Shown here piece by piece: positions 33,454-42,528 of a stretch of 64,000 nucleotides of DNA. The stretch spans positions 124,001 through 188,000 of the forward strand of contig NZ_RZJR01000009.1 of the NCBI RefSeq assembly GCF_003990975.1, read 5' to 3'. How positions within the stretch are numbered: the stretch's first letter is position 1; each line of letters starts with the position of its first letter. The translations under genes were made by a program, and so were the position numbers. Under the pieces are notes generated by a model that searched no databases, was not told the DNA's origin, and saw only the letters and a list, made by a program, of their open reading frames with translations. Source of the DNA: Cohnella sp. AR92. Lineage in GTDB: Bacteria; Bacillota; Bacilli; Paenibacillales; Paenibacillaceae.

Positions 33454-34497
33454 CTATTGGAGACTCTGCAGGACCGATTCCAGCGTCGTTTCCGCATAGC
33501 CCATGCTGGTATCGCCGGCTCCGTAATAAATTTTCACGATCCCGTCCTCCTCCAGCGCCCCGCAGGAGAAGACGACGTTCCCGAAGAAGCCTTCCGTCTC
33601 GAAAGGCTCCTCCGGCTCTAAGAAGGGCTTCCTGCAGCGAGCAAGCACTCGCCAAGGCTCCTCCAGATCGAGCAGGACCGCTCCGAGGCAATACCGATTG
33701 TCTCTGTCCGCGCCATGGTAGAGCTCGAGCCAGCCGCGATCCGTGCGAATCGGCACCGCGCTCGCTCCGATCCGCCCCCCGTCCCACTCTTCTTCGCGAA
33801 CTCCCATCAGGTAACGGTGGTTCCCCCAGGTTAGCAGGTCGTTCGATTCCGCGATCCAGATGTCGGGCTTCGCAAAATGGGACCCGGACGGCCGATGCAG
33901 AGCGTAGTATTTGCCGCCGATCTTCTCCGGGAAGAGGACCACGTCCTTGTTGTCCGGGTGGAAGATATTGCCGATCCTCCGGAACGAACGGAAGTCCTCG
34001 GTGAACAGCAGCGGAACGACAACGCCCCGAGGAGAAACGCCCGTACAGGCAATGTAATAACCGTCCTCCAGCATCGTGATGCGAGGATCCTCGATCCCGA
34101 ATGTCTCGTAGCTTGTCGCCGGATAGATCGACGGGCTCTTGTCGATATCGAAGCGAAGCCCGTCGCGGCTTCGGGCGACGCGAAGATGCGAGAGGGAAGT
34201 CAGATAAATCTGTCCGGGCGTTCGGATGACGCGCGGGTCGGAGAAGTCGTTCTCCGGGCCGAACGGAATGGAACGCAGGACGGTCTCGCCCTTCTCCGGA
34301 TCGTAAAGCGGAATCAGACAGGAATCCTTCTCCTGCTGAATGGGCCGCTCGGCCACCCGAAGAAGGAGAATAATCTCTTCGCCGAGCCTGGCGACGCCGG
34401 CATTGAATACTCCGATGACCTCCATGGCTGGAGAGGACGGAACGACATCGCTTGGAACCACAATCGGATTGCCCTCCGCTCGGCGGATGTTCATCAT
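33454..34497 (-). CDS. Glycoside hydrolase family 130 protein (mannoside phosphorylase-like)
   Basis: A 347-residue five-bladed propeller of family GH130, whose members phosphorolyse or hydrolyse beta-mannosides. Visible motifs: GVFNAGVARLGEEIILLLRVAER near 28-50, FGIEDPRITMLEDGYYIA near 130 with the catalytic-region Asp, and GSHFAKPDIWIAES near 205. ATG behind AAAGGGG. No transporter or sugar gene is adjacent, so the substrate is not indicated. Confidence 0.87.
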   Translation of the reverse strand: MMNIRRAEGNPIVVPSDVVPSSPAMEVIGVFNAGVARLGEEIILLLRVAERPIQQEKDSCLIPLYDPEKGETVLRSIPFGPENDFSDPRVIRTPGQIYLTSLSHLRVARSRDGLRFDIDKSPSIYPATSYETFGIEDPRITMLEDGYYIACTGVSPRGVVVPLLFTEDFRSFRRIGNIFHPDNKDVVLFPEKIGGKYYALHRPSGSHFAKPDIWIAESNDLLTWGNHRYLMGVREEEWDGGRIGASAVPIRTDRGWLELYHGADRDNRYCLGAVLLDLEEPWRVLARCRKPFLEPEEPFETEGFFGNVVFSCGALEEDGIVKIYYGAGDTSMGYAETTLESVLQSLQ

Positions 34498-34520
34498 TCA
34501 ACCCCTTTTCCCGAAATTGA

Positions 34521-35222
34521 TCAAGCGCCGCTTTGTTTCATCTCTTCCGGAAGCTCCTGCCCCTTGTTCGTCATCTCTTCGCGGATGGCCGTCCATTGCT
34601 CCCGGGAAGCCCGAATCATGGAGCTGTCCGTAATCCGCTTGTCGTGAATGACTTTGGAGAACCACTTGACGGCTTCGTAGAAATGGCCCAGCCTGCGGTT
34701 CAACTCCCCGATCAGGTAAAGCAGGCGGGCGTTGCTGTCCCCGTTCCTCTCGTTCTTATAAACTTCGACATAAGACTCCAGGGCGAACCCGAGGAATTTG
34801 TTCTCCATGTCCTGGTTGCCGTCGTAACGGTAGAGCCAAGCGATATGATGAAGAAGACCCGCGATCAGGCGATCGCTCTCCTTGACCGTCTGGGCGGACA
34901 GCAAAGCCAGCTTGTAGGTCTCCATGGCCGTCTCCGCCGTTCTCTCTCCGCCGTATTCCCGATTCGACCAGTGAACGCCGATCTTGTCCAAGTATGCCCT
35001 TTTCTCGCGATCCATGAGCTTGTCCCTGAAATTCTCGGTCGACGCGAAGCCGCAATACGGACACACTCTAACCACATAATAATCCGGATTGATGGTTGCG
35101 AAGTAGGAGCAGAAGTCCGTGTCCGTGTTGATCGCCTTCTTCAGGCTCGGCCGAACCCTGGACGTCTCGAACGTCGATTCGCAGCAAGGGCAATTGATCT
35201 TAATGGTGTATAAGGGTTCCAA
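34521..35222 (-). CDS. DUF2225 family protein
   Basis: A 233-residue protein with an N-terminal zinc-ribbon-like pair of Cys motifs (INCPCCESTFETS near 9 and VCPYCGFAST near 55) followed by an all-helical, TPR-like region (HHIAWLYRYDGN, LLYLIGELNRRLGHFYEAVKWFSKVI). This is the DUF2225 pattern. TTG start behind GGAGGGAACACA. Role unknown; lies 24 bases upstream of the GH130 gene on the same strand. Confidence 0.85.
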   Translation of the reverse strand: MEPLYTIKINCPCCESTFETSRVRPSLKKAINTDTDFCSYFATINPDYYVVRVCPYCGFASTENFRDKLMDREKRAYLDKIGVHWSNREYGGERTAETAMETYKLALLSAQTVKESDRLIAGLLHHIAWLYRYDGNQDMENKFLGFALESYVEVYKNERNGDSNARLLYLIGELNRRLGHFYEAVKWFSKVIHDKRITDSSMIRASREQWTAIREEMTNKGQELPEEMKQSGA

Positions 35223-35271
35223 TGTGTTCCCTCCGGACTGTCCGCGGACGGACAGCAGTATGTAGGCCCTA

Positions 35272-35643
35272 TCAAGAATTCACGAAATGATGGGCGGGAC
35301 CCGAAAGCCGTTCCAGGATGATCTCCTGCAATTCCGGCTCCAGATCGGTCTCGCCGAGCGCCCTGCGCATGCAATCCAGCCAAGCCTCGGCATGCTCGTT
35401 CGTGATCGGAAAGCGCAGATGGCGGCCTCTCATCATCGGATGCCCGTGCTTGTCCGAATATAGGCTGGGCCCGCCGAAGAATTGGGTCAGGAATTCGTAC
35501 TGCTTCTCCATCACCGGGTCGATATCCTCCGGGAATAACGGGGAGAGCAGCGGGTGCTCTTGAACCTTCGGATAGAACCGTTCGACAATGGCCCGAATGG
35601 CAGGAGCTCCTCCGGCTGCTTCGTAGATAGTCGTATAGCTCAT
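35272..35643 (-). CDS. Truncated hemoglobin (group II-like)
   Basis: A 123-residue 2-on-2 globin that binds heme and O2/NO. The family motifs are TIYEAAGGAPAIRAIVERFY, the PLFPED segment, and the heme-binding GHPMMRGRHLRFPIT, where His in GRHLRF is in the proximal F8 position. I placed the start at ATG 35643, nine bases after AGGAGGAGT; the frame runs 15 codons further without a site. It resembles the YjbI/GlbO type of Bacillus. Confidence 0.88.
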   Translation of the reverse strand: MSYTTIYEAAGGAPAIRAIVERFYPKVQEHPLLSPLFPEDIDPVMEKQYEFLTQFFGGPSLYSDKHGHPMMRGRHLRFPITNEHAEAWLDCMRRALGETDLEPELQEIILERLSGPAHHFVNS

Positions 35644-35745
35644 GAACGGACTCCTCCTTGTGTATATTGTCGCAGGACTAACAGCCATATTTTCAACCCA
35701 TTATAGCATAATTAATTAGGAACTTATGTCCAGGAAAAACAAAAA

Positions 35746-35763
35746 ATCGCCCGAAAGGACGAT
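35746..35763 (-). terminator. Terminator after the 29-residue membrane peptide
   Basis: Stem ATCGTCC / GGGCGAT (minus strand, with one G-U pair) and a four-base loop, followed by a six-T run. Confidence 0.7.
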
Positions 35764-35773
35764 GTAGAAAGTC

Positions 35774-35863
35774 TCAGTAATCTTCTCTCTCCGAAGGGGT
35801 CAGCGATTCGCGTATGACAAAAACAAAAGCGCAAACCAAAAATCCGGCCACTATTCCCGCCAT
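35774..35863 (-). CDS. Candidate 29-residue membrane peptide
   Basis: ATG (35861-35863) to TGA, starting eight bases after GGAG; an ATG two codons upstream is an alternative. The peptide is one hydrophobic helix (AGIVAGFLVCAFVFVI) and an acidic tail (RESLTPSEREDY). A rho-independent terminator lies ten bases past the stop, which supports a real transcription unit. No family recognised. Confidence 0.5.
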   Translation of the reverse strand: MAGIVAGFLVCAFVFVIRESLTPSEREDY

Positions 35864-36062
35864 CCTCATCACTCCGCTTCTGTGTGTTCCTTAGGAGCTT
35901 ATGACTCGATGATTCTGAGAATATTCTAACATAAATCCCGGACGAAAGCATGGCTCTTTCTGTAATCGGTTACATTTATTTATTGGAAATAACCCGCTTG
36001 CCCGCCGCATATATAGGACAAGAACCCTTCGCGGTACGAATTCCTTAAAGGAGGCGGCAAGC

Positions 36063-37220
36063 ATGTCGATCTCGGACCCTCCCGATCTTGCCACGCGGCC
36101 TAACCGGCTGAACGGCTTGCTGGCTGCCATGCTGGTCGCGGCAACGCTTCTTCTGCTCGGCATGCTGACGCTATCCATGCCGCATGTCGCGCTGACGGCA
36201 TCTTTGAAAGGATTGAAGGTATGGTGGGACGTGCTCTTTCCCGCTCTGTTCCCCTTCTTCGTGCTGTCCGAGCTCCTGCTGGGGCTCGGAGTCGTGCATC
36301 TGACCGGCACCCTGCTGGATCCGCTCATGCGTCCGCTCTTCCGCATTCCCGGGGTTGGGGGCTTCGTCGTCGCCATGGGCTTCGCGTCCGGCTACCCGGT
36401 CGGAGCCAAGCTCACTTCCCGTCTCATGGAGCAGAAGCTCGTGAATCGCGAGGAAGGAGAGCGGCTGGTCGCCATGACCACCTCCTCCGACCCTATTTTC
36501 CTTATCGGGGCGGTCTGCATCGGCTTCTTCGGACGCTCGGACATCGTTCCGGTATTGGCGACCGCCCACTACGGCGGGGCCATGCTGCTGGGGCTGCTGC
36601 TTCGGTGGACGGGCTCCTCCAAGCAAGGCGGCAAGGGCAGCAAGAGCGCCGCTCTAGACGGCTTCTCTCCATCCAACCCGGAGGACGCGCGCGGCGGCAT
36701 CTTCGCCCGAGCATTCTCGGCCATGAAGCAAGCGCGGGCGGCGGACGGCCGTCCCTTCTCCGATATGCTGCAGCAATCGCTTCGATCCTCCATTCAGCTC
36801 ATGATCGTCGTAGGGGGATTGGTCGTATTCTTCTCCGCAACGCTTGAATTGCTGCTTCACAGCGGCCTGCTCTCCGGTCTGCGAGACGCGCTGGCTTGGC
36901 TGCTGCGGTCCGTCGGCCTCTCTCCGTATCTGGCGGATTCCCTCGTCCGAGGCACGTTCGAGGTTACGCTCGGCGCGAACGCCGCGGCCGATGCCGGAAC
37001 GGCCGCCCATGCAGGGGTTCCTAACCCGCCGCTCGTCGATCAAGTCGCGGCCGCCGCGTTCGTCCTCTCATGGGCCGGGCTATCGGTCCATGCCCAGGTT
37101 GCCGGCTTGATGAGCCGCACGAGCTGGAGGTACTTCCCGTTCCTGAGAGCTCGGCTGATCCATGCCGTCATGGCCGTTCTGCTCGTCTATCTCCTATGGC
37201 CCTATCTGTATAACGCCTGA
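36063..37220 (+). CDS. ylbJ: Sporulation integral membrane protein YlbJ
   Basis: A 385-residue polytopic protein of the YlbJ family, required for spore cortex or outer layers in B. subtilis. The hallmark GVGGFVVAMGFASGYPVGAKLTSRLME region is at residues 96-124 and TSSDPIFLIGAVCIGFFG near 142; eight or more helices are visible. The central cytoplasmic loop (about 185-235) is longer and more polar than I expect. ATG behind AAAGGAGGCGGC. Stands alone. Confidence 0.88.
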   Translation: MSISDPPDLATRPNRLNGLLAAMLVAATLLLLGMLTLSMPHVALTASLKGLKVWWDVLFPALFPFFVLSELLLGLGVVHLTGTLLDPLMRPLFRIPGVGGFVVAMGFASGYPVGAKLTSRLMEQKLVNREEGERLVAMTTSSDPIFLIGAVCIGFFGRSDIVPVLATAHYGGAMLLGLLLRWTGSSKQGGKGSKSAALDGFSPSNPEDARGGIFARAFSAMKQARAADGRPFSDMLQQSLRSSIQLMIVVGGLVVFFSATLELLLHSGLLSGLRDALAWLLRSVGLSPYLADSLVRGTFEVTLGANAAADAGTAAHAGVPNPPLVDQVAAAAFVLSWAGLSVHAQVAGLMSRTSWRYFPFLRARLIHAVMAVLLVYLLWPYLYNA

Positions 37221-37383
37221 TTTCGAATTGGAAGCGCATAAGGTTGCGGACCGGAGCCCTCGAGCATTGTGTTCCATCTCCATATTGTTTATGATCGTAC
37301 TAGCAAGCCGCGACGCCCTCGGAAACGCATGATCCGTCGGCAGGCAGCGGCGATTCACTCAGAGATGGGGAAGGAGCAATCTC

Positions 37384-38223
37384 TTGGAGTCCTTGAAATA
37401 CGCGCTTCTCGACCGCGGAGACCAGTTAAGCCGGGAGCTCGCGGATCAGTTTCATAAGCTGGCGGAGGCCAGAGGCCTTGTCCGCGACGACAAAGCCCCT
37501 CGGATCGTCGTCTCGATCGGCGGAGACGGCACCCTGCTGCAAGCGTTCCACCGGTATCGGGATCAAGTCGGCAAGGTCGGCTTCGTGGGGGTGCACACGG
37601 GGCATTTGGGCTTCTACGCCGATTGGAAGGTTGGAGAACTGACCGAGCTGGTCGACCTCATGGCCACGACGGAACCGACGACGGTCAGCTACCCTCTGCT
37701 CAAGGTAGAGATCGTGACGGACGGAGGCACCTCCGCTTATCTGGCACTGAATGAATTTACGTTGAAAAGCGTGGAAGGAACGCTTGTCGCCCAGCTGAAC
37801 ATCAACGACGAGCCGTTCGAGATGTTCCGGGGGGACGGCATCGTCGTCTCGACCCCGTCCGGAAGCACCGGCTATAATAAGAGCGTCAACGGCGCCATCA
37901 TCCACCCTTACCTGGAAGCGATGCAGATCGCCGAGATCGCGTCGATCAACAATCGGGTTTACCGGACGCTCGGCTCCTCCTTCATATTGCCGAAACACCA
38001 TCACTGCGATATCGTTACGGACCCCGAGGAGCTGCTGTCCGTCGGCATCGATCACCTCGTGCTGCAATTCCGCGAGGTACGCTCGATCATCTGCTCCGTC
38101 GCCGAGGATAAGGTGCATTTCGCCCGATATCGTCCGTTCCCGTTCTGGAATCGGGTTCGCGACGCGTTCATCGGCTACGACGAGAACGGCGATTCCGGAC
38201 GCGCCCGCAAGCGTCCCCGCTAA
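37384..38223 (+). CDS. nadK: NAD kinase
   Basis: A 279-residue ATP-NAD kinase that makes NADP. The GGDGT motif is SIGGDGTLLQAF near residue 46, and the second motif GDGIVVSTPSGSTGYNKSVNGAIIHP is near 150. TTG start seven bases after AAGGAG. The tail after about residue 268 is basic (GRARKRPR). Bacilli often have two NAD kinases; I cannot say whether this is the major one. Confidence 0.92.
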   Translation: MESLKYALLDRGDQLSRELADQFHKLAEARGLVRDDKAPRIVVSIGGDGTLLQAFHRYRDQVGKVGFVGVHTGHLGFYADWKVGELTELVDLMATTEPTTVSYPLLKVEIVTDGGTSAYLALNEFTLKSVEGTLVAQLNINDEPFEMFRGDGIVVSTPSGSTGYNKSVNGAIIHPYLEAMQIAEIASINNRVYRTLGSSFILPKHHHCDIVTDPEELLSVGIDHLVLQFREVRSIICSVAEDKVHFARYRPFPFWNRVRDAFIGYDENGDSGRARKRPR

Positions 38224-38245
38224 AGCCGCTTATTAAAGCAAAAAA

Positions 38246-38287
38246 AACAGGATGGACCGGTTGACGAACAACCGCTTCCATCCTGTT
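38246..38287. terminator. Bidirectional terminator between nadK and yutD
   Basis: An 11-bp perfect stem (AACAGGATGGA / TCCATCCTGTT) with a 20-base loop, with an A-run before and a T-run after, so it works on both strands. Confidence 0.87.
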
Positions 38288-38304
38288 TTTTTGTTGCGCG
38301 ATTC

Positions 38305-39369
38305 CTAGCGTTCGCCGCCGGTGTTGCCGGCCTCGGAACGAGGTCCGTTCCCGCCCCCGGCGCGAGGCGCGCCATCCGGGCGCGGCCGGTTCGGCTTGCC
38401 ATGGAAGCCGCCGCGGCGCCTATTCTTGCCCGCCCAACGACCTCCGCCTCCGGACTGGCGAGAAGGTTGATCTCCTTCTGCCCCCGCGGCGATGCTCGCC
38501 CGGGCGTCCCCGCCCGTTCCGCCGCTTCGGTCGTGGTGATCCTTCGCGGAGGAATTCCCCGCGTGTTGGTTGGAGCTGCCGCGGGGATGACCGCCGCCGC
38601 CTCCCTTGCGGTCTTGTCCGTTATGCCGGCGCTCCGAGCCTCCTCCGGAAGAGGAATTCCCGTGTCCTTGGCGGGAACCGCCATGGCTATTATGATGGCC
38701 TTGATTGCCGTTGTTCCGGCGTTCGCGGCCTGAGGAATCCGAACCGCCCTTGGATCGGCTCCCCCCTCCGTCGGGATACCCTCTTCCGAACGGAGAATCC
38801 GATCTCGAACCTCCGTTCGCTTGCGCAGCCGCCGCGGCGCGGCGTTCGGCGCCTTCGGATACCGCGCGCGCGACCGCGGACGGGCTTGTCCCCGGTACGC
38901 GGCCGCCGGGCCTCTCCTTCAGAGGCCAGCGCAGAAGCGGAGCCGACGAATTGGCGGCTGCCGCTGCGTTCGTTGCCGCGGCGGCAGGGTCTGCCGCCGG
39001 AGCTTCCGAGCCCTCCTCCGCCGGCGTATCCGCGGAAGCCGGTTCCGCCGCCGCCGGACTCGAGAAGATGACGGCATCCTCGGGAATCGCGCTCGGATCC
39101 AGCTTCTCCAGCACGAAGTAAGCGCAGCCGAAGTTGCAGTATTCGTTGATATAATCGATCAAGCCGTTAATGACGGCATCCCTTGACGCCTTGGGTTGAG
39201 CCTCCCGGAAGAAACCCTTGAGCCGCAGTTGATTATAACCCCAATCTCCGACGACGTAGTCGTATCGTTCCAGCACCTCGCTGAACCGTTCGCGGAACGC
39301 TTCGGGGTTCCACCCGTTTTTGTAGTCGTGCACGAGCGTATACGCGATACCGCCTGCCATATAGATCAC
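38305..39369 (-). CDS. yutD: YutD family protein with a long Gly/Arg-rich tail
   Basis: A 354-residue protein. The first ~100 residues are the YutD (DUF1027) domain (YTLVHDYKNGWNPEAFRERFSEVLERYDYVVGDWG in outline, then CNFGCAYFVLEKL). The remaining ~250 residues are disordered: an Ala/Pro linker to about 175, then Gly, Arg, Ser, His and Asn with many GG and RGG-like spots. B. subtilis YutD is only about 100 residues. Start GTG behind GAGAGGAG. Next to lipA, as in B. subtilis. Function unknown; the tail suggests nucleic-acid or surface binding. Confidence 0.83.
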   Translation of the reverse strand: MIYMAGGIAYTLVHDYKNGWNPEAFRERFSEVLERYDYVVGDWGYNQLRLKGFFREAQPKASRDAVINGLIDYINEYCNFGCAYFVLEKLDPSAIPEDAVIFSSPAAAEPASADTPAEEGSEAPAADPAAAATNAAAAANSSAPLLRWPLKERPGGRVPGTSPSAVARAVSEGAERRAAAAAQANGGSRSDSPFGRGYPDGGGSRSKGGSDSSGRERRNNGNQGHHNSHGGSRQGHGNSSSGGGSERRHNGQDRKGGGGGHPRGSSNQHAGNSSAKDHHDRSGGTGGDARASIAAGAEGDQPSRQSGGGGRWAGKNRRRGGFHGKPNRPRPDGAPRAGGGNGPRSEAGNTGGER

Positions 39370-39463
39370 GAATGGTACTCCTCTCGAATGCCCGCTTTAA
39401 GAATAACGGTGTATTAGTGCCGGATCATCCCGACCAAGCATCGGGTTATCGATTAGAAACGGA

Positions 39464-40351
39464 TTAGGAATGAACGGCGTTGGCCGCCGCCGATTGCACC
39501 TGCTCATGAGCGTGATACGAACTTCTGACGAGCGGAGCGGATTCGACGTGGGAGAAGCCCTTCGCAAGGCCGTCGACCTTAAGTTGCTTGAACTCGTCCG
39601 GATGAACGTAACGTTCGATCTTGATGTGGGAGGAGGACGGCTGCAGGTATTGGCCCAGTGTCAGGATATTGCAATCCACCGCGCGCAGATCGTCCATCGT
39701 CCGATGGACTTCCTCGATCGTCTCGCCGAGTCCGAGCATGATGCTGGACTTGGTCGGGATGTTCGGCTGCAGTTCCTTGGCTCGGCGCAGCAGCTCCAGC
39801 GTACGGGAATACTTCGCTTTGGCGCGAACGCGGTTGGACAATCTCTCGACCGTCTCGATATTGTGGTTCAGGATATCCGGCTTGGCGTCCATGACGACCT
39901 TGAGCGCGTCCCAGTTGCCCATGAAGTCGGGAATCAGAACCTCAACGCTGCACAAAGGAAGCTTGCGGCGAATCGCCCGGATCGTCTCGGCGAAGATGGA
40001 AGCGCCGCCGTCTTTCAGGTCGTCGCGGGCGACCGAGGTCACGACGCAATGCTGCAGGTTCATCTGAACCGCCGCATCGGCTACGCGTTCCGGTTCGCCC
40101 AGGTCCAGCTCGGTCGGAAGGCCGGTCTTGACCGCGCAGAAGCGGCATGCCCGGGTGCAGATGTCGCCGAGAATCATGAAGGTCGCCGTACGGTTAGCCC
40201 AGCATTCGTATATATTCGGACAGCGAGCTTCTTCGCACACCGTGTGAAGAGTCTTGTTCCGCATCATATCCTTGATCTCTTGGTAGTTCTCTCCGGTAGT
40301 CAGCTTGATCCGAAGCCAATCCGGCTTCTTCGGTTTGGAGCTCGAAGTCAT
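39464..40351 (-). CDS. lipA: Lipoyl synthase
   Basis: A 295-residue radical-SAM enzyme that inserts two sulfurs into octanoyl groups to make lipoate. Both Cys clusters are present: [12 protein letters not shown] (auxiliary cluster) and CTRACRFC (radical-SAM CxxxCxxC). The C-terminal Ser ligand is in [11 protein letters not shown] placed the start at ATG 40351 ([11 protein letters not shown]), ten bases after AGGGGG; the frame runs nine codons further. Sits between yutD and a divergent LytH-like gene. Confidence 0.95.
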   Translation of the reverse strand: MTSSSKPKKPDWLRIKLTTGENYQEIKDMMRNKTLHTVCEEARCPNIYECWANRTATFMILGDICTRACRFCAVKTGLPTELDLGEPERVADAAVQMNLQHCVVTSVARDDLKDGGASIFAETIRAIRRKLPLCSVEVLIPDFMGNWDALKVVMDAKPDILNHNIETVERLSNRVRAKAKYSRTLELLRRAKELQPNIPTKSSIMLGLGETIEEVHRTMDDLRAVDCNILTLGQYLQPSSSHIKIERYVHPDEFKQLKVDGLAKGFSHVESAPLVRSSYHAHEQVQSAAANAVHS

Positions 40352-40460
40352 CGTAAGAAACCCCCTGTTTTCTGTCACCTTATTATAGCAGGTTTCACAT
40401 AAAAACCAATGATCTGCTAACTCTAAACCTTATACGCACCAGATGGGGAGGCTCGTGTAG

Positions 40461-41510
40461 ATGTTGCAATGGCTTCGTTGGAGAAGAAATCGCCATACAA
40501 AGTTATGGGCGCTGGCCGTCGCCGGATGCATCGCTGCATCGACGCTGTCGCCCGCCGCCACGGCTCAGGCGGCTCCTTCGGATTCCGAAACGGATTATCG
40601 CAAGCTGCAAGAGCTATACGACCATATCTCGGTTCTGACGGGCCTGACCTGGCAATCCGTGGCCGCGATCGACCGCTACGAGCGGACGCTCTCCCGCACT
40701 CATCCGAAGACAAGGCCCCTTGGCGAGCATTCGCTGTCGGGAATTTACGTCTCTCCGGAACGGTGGGCCGGCTATCTGAATCCCGATTCGGCCGATACGA
40801 ACCCGGATTCCATTCGGGTATTCGGAGGCATCGGCTTGGACGGCACGGGAGACAACCGCGCCGAGCGGGAGAACGACGTGGACCGGCTCTATACGGTCGC
40901 GCATCATATTCGCACCTACGGCAGCGCCGGCGACGACTTCGCCATCGGGCTGTGGGAATACTACCAGAACACCCGGGCGGTTCAACGGATCCTGCAATTT
41001 AACAAGATCTATTCGACCTTCGGCAAGCTGGATCTCTCCCGGCACGTGTTCCCGCTTCCGCACAACTCCATATACGCCTATCGCAGCACCTGGGGCAACA
41101 GCCGCGGCTGGGGCGGAGTCCGAATTCACGAAGGTACCGATATCTTCGCGAGATACGGCGTTCCAGTGCGCAGCACCTCGTTCGGAATCGTCGAGGTCAA
41201 GGGCTGGAATCCGTTCGGAGGCTGGCGCGTGGGCATTCGCGATCTGGACAACCTGTATCACTACTACGCGCATCTAAACGGGTTCGAGAAGAACCTGAAG
41301 ATCGGCGAGGTCGTGACGCCCGGACAGATCATCGGCTGGGTCGGCAACTCCGGCTACGGAAGGCCCGGAACCCAAGGCAAGTTCCCGCCTCATCTTCACT
41401 ACGGCGTCTATCGGGATCGGGGCTTGGTCGAATGGGCCTTCGATCCCTATCCGATGCTCCGCCGCTGGGAACGCGCCGAGCAGCGTTCGCTGAGGGTTCA
41501 TAAAGATTAA
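40461..41510 (+). CDS. Secreted M23 family metallopeptidase (LytH-like)
   Basis: A 349-residue exported peptidoglycan endopeptidase. Signal peptide at residues 1-38 (RRNRHTKLWALAVAGCIAAS, cut after AQA), then a helical region with no match, then an M23 domain with zinc ligands in RIHEGTDIFA (His and Asp) and PPHLHYGVY (HxH). The position divergent to lipA and near yutD matches B. subtilis lytH, a sporulation enzyme for the spore cortex. The LytH name is inferred from synteny. Confidence 0.85.
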   Translation: MLQWLRWRRNRHTKLWALAVAGCIAASTLSPAATAQAAPSDSETDYRKLQELYDHISVLTGLTWQSVAAIDRYERTLSRTHPKTRPLGEHSLSGIYVSPERWAGYLNPDSADTNPDSIRVFGGIGLDGTGDNRAERENDVDRLYTVAHHIRTYGSAGDDFAIGLWEYYQNTRAVQRILQFNKIYSTFGKLDLSRHVFPLPHNSIYAYRSTWGNSRGWGGVRIHEGTDIFARYGVPVRSTSFGIVEVKGWNPFGGWRVGIRDLDNLYHYYAHLNGFEKNLKIGEVVTPGQIIGWVGNSGYGRPGTQGKFPPHLHYGVYRDRGLVEWAFDPYPMLRRWERAEQRSLRVHKD

Positions 41511-41531
41511 GGAATAACCGGTTGAAAAGGG

Positions 41532-42449
41532 TCAGGCGTCCGAAGCCAAGGCTTGTTCGATCTCCTCGCGCGTCGGAATCGAAGCTTGAGCGCCAGGGCG
41601 GGTCACGGCGATGGCCGCGGCGGCAGCGGCGTAACTCAACGCTTCTTCCATGGGCAGACCGTTCGTTCCGGCGGCGACAAGCGCCCCGATGAAGGTGTCG
41701 CCCGCCGCCGTCGTGTCGATGGCGCGAACCTTGCGAGCGGGGGCGAAGAGTCTCTCGCCGTCCGCTCCGGCGTAATACGCCCCTTTGCTGCCGAGCGTGA
41801 CCAGCGCGCTGCCCGCCCCTCTTCGGATGAGCTCCGCCGCCGCGGCGGCGGCGTCTTCTTGCGAGACGACCGCGAGGCCGGTCAGCCCTTCCGCCTCCGT
41901 CTCGTTCACGACGAGCAGGTCAATTAACTCGTAAGCTTCCTGTGGAATAGGGCGAACGGGCGCGGGATTGTAAACCAGACGGACATGGCCGATCTCGCGG
42001 CACATTCTCATCGCCTGCAGGTTCGTCTCCCAAGGAATCTCGTTCTGCAGCATGACCGCCTTGGCGCCGGCCAACAGCTCCTTGTCCACGTCGCCCGGAA
42101 GCACCTGGCCGTTGCTGCCTTCCGCCAGAATGATCTGATTCTCTCCGCTGTCGGAAACGGTGATAAAGGCGAGGCCGGAGCTGCCCGGCTTCGCGCCGAC
42201 GTGCTTCGTGCCGACGCCGTAGCCGCCGAGCGACTCGCGCAGAACGGGCCCGAACGAATCCGTCCCGACCGCTCCGACCATCTCCACCTGACCGCCCGCA
42301 AGCGCCGCGGCCACCGCTTGATTTGCTCCCTTGCCTCCCGGCAGATAGCTGACGCCCTTGCCGTGAATGGTCTCGCCCGGCAAAGGGAACTGTTCCACTT
42401 GATTCACGATATCCATATTGATGCTGCCAATTACGACGATTTGACTCAT
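41532..42449 (-). CDS. rbsK: Ribokinase
   Basis: A 305-residue PfkB-family sugar kinase. The N-terminal signature is GSINMDIVNQVEQFPLPGETIHG followed by PGGKGANQAVAAALAGG, and the C-terminal signature DTTAAGDTFIGALVAAG carries the catalytic Asp. These fit ribokinase; related deoxyribokinases cannot be ruled out. I chose ATG 42449 (SQIVVIGS), ten bases after GGGGAG; an in-frame ATG six codons earlier lies before that site. No ribose transporter is nearby. Confidence 0.88.
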   Translation of the reverse strand: MSQIVVIGSINMDIVNQVEQFPLPGETIHGKGVSYLPGGKGANQAVAAALAGGQVEMVGAVGTDSFGPVLRESLGGYGVGTKHVGAKPGSSGLAFITVSDSGENQIILAEGSNGQVLPGDVDKELLAGAKAVMLQNEIPWETNLQAMRMCREIGHVRLVYNPAPVRPIPQEAYELIDLLVVNETEAEGLTGLAVVSQEDAAAAAAELIRRGAGSALVTLGSKGAYYAGADGERLFAPARKVRAIDTTAAGDTFIGALVAAGTNGLPMEEALSYAAAAAAIAVTRPGAQASIPTREEIEQALASDA

Positions 42450-42528
42450 GCGGGCTCTTCTCCCCATCGTTTTTCTTCATGTTACCATAACCGTCCAAGA
42501 AAGAACCAGAAAGCCGGATCCGGAGCTC

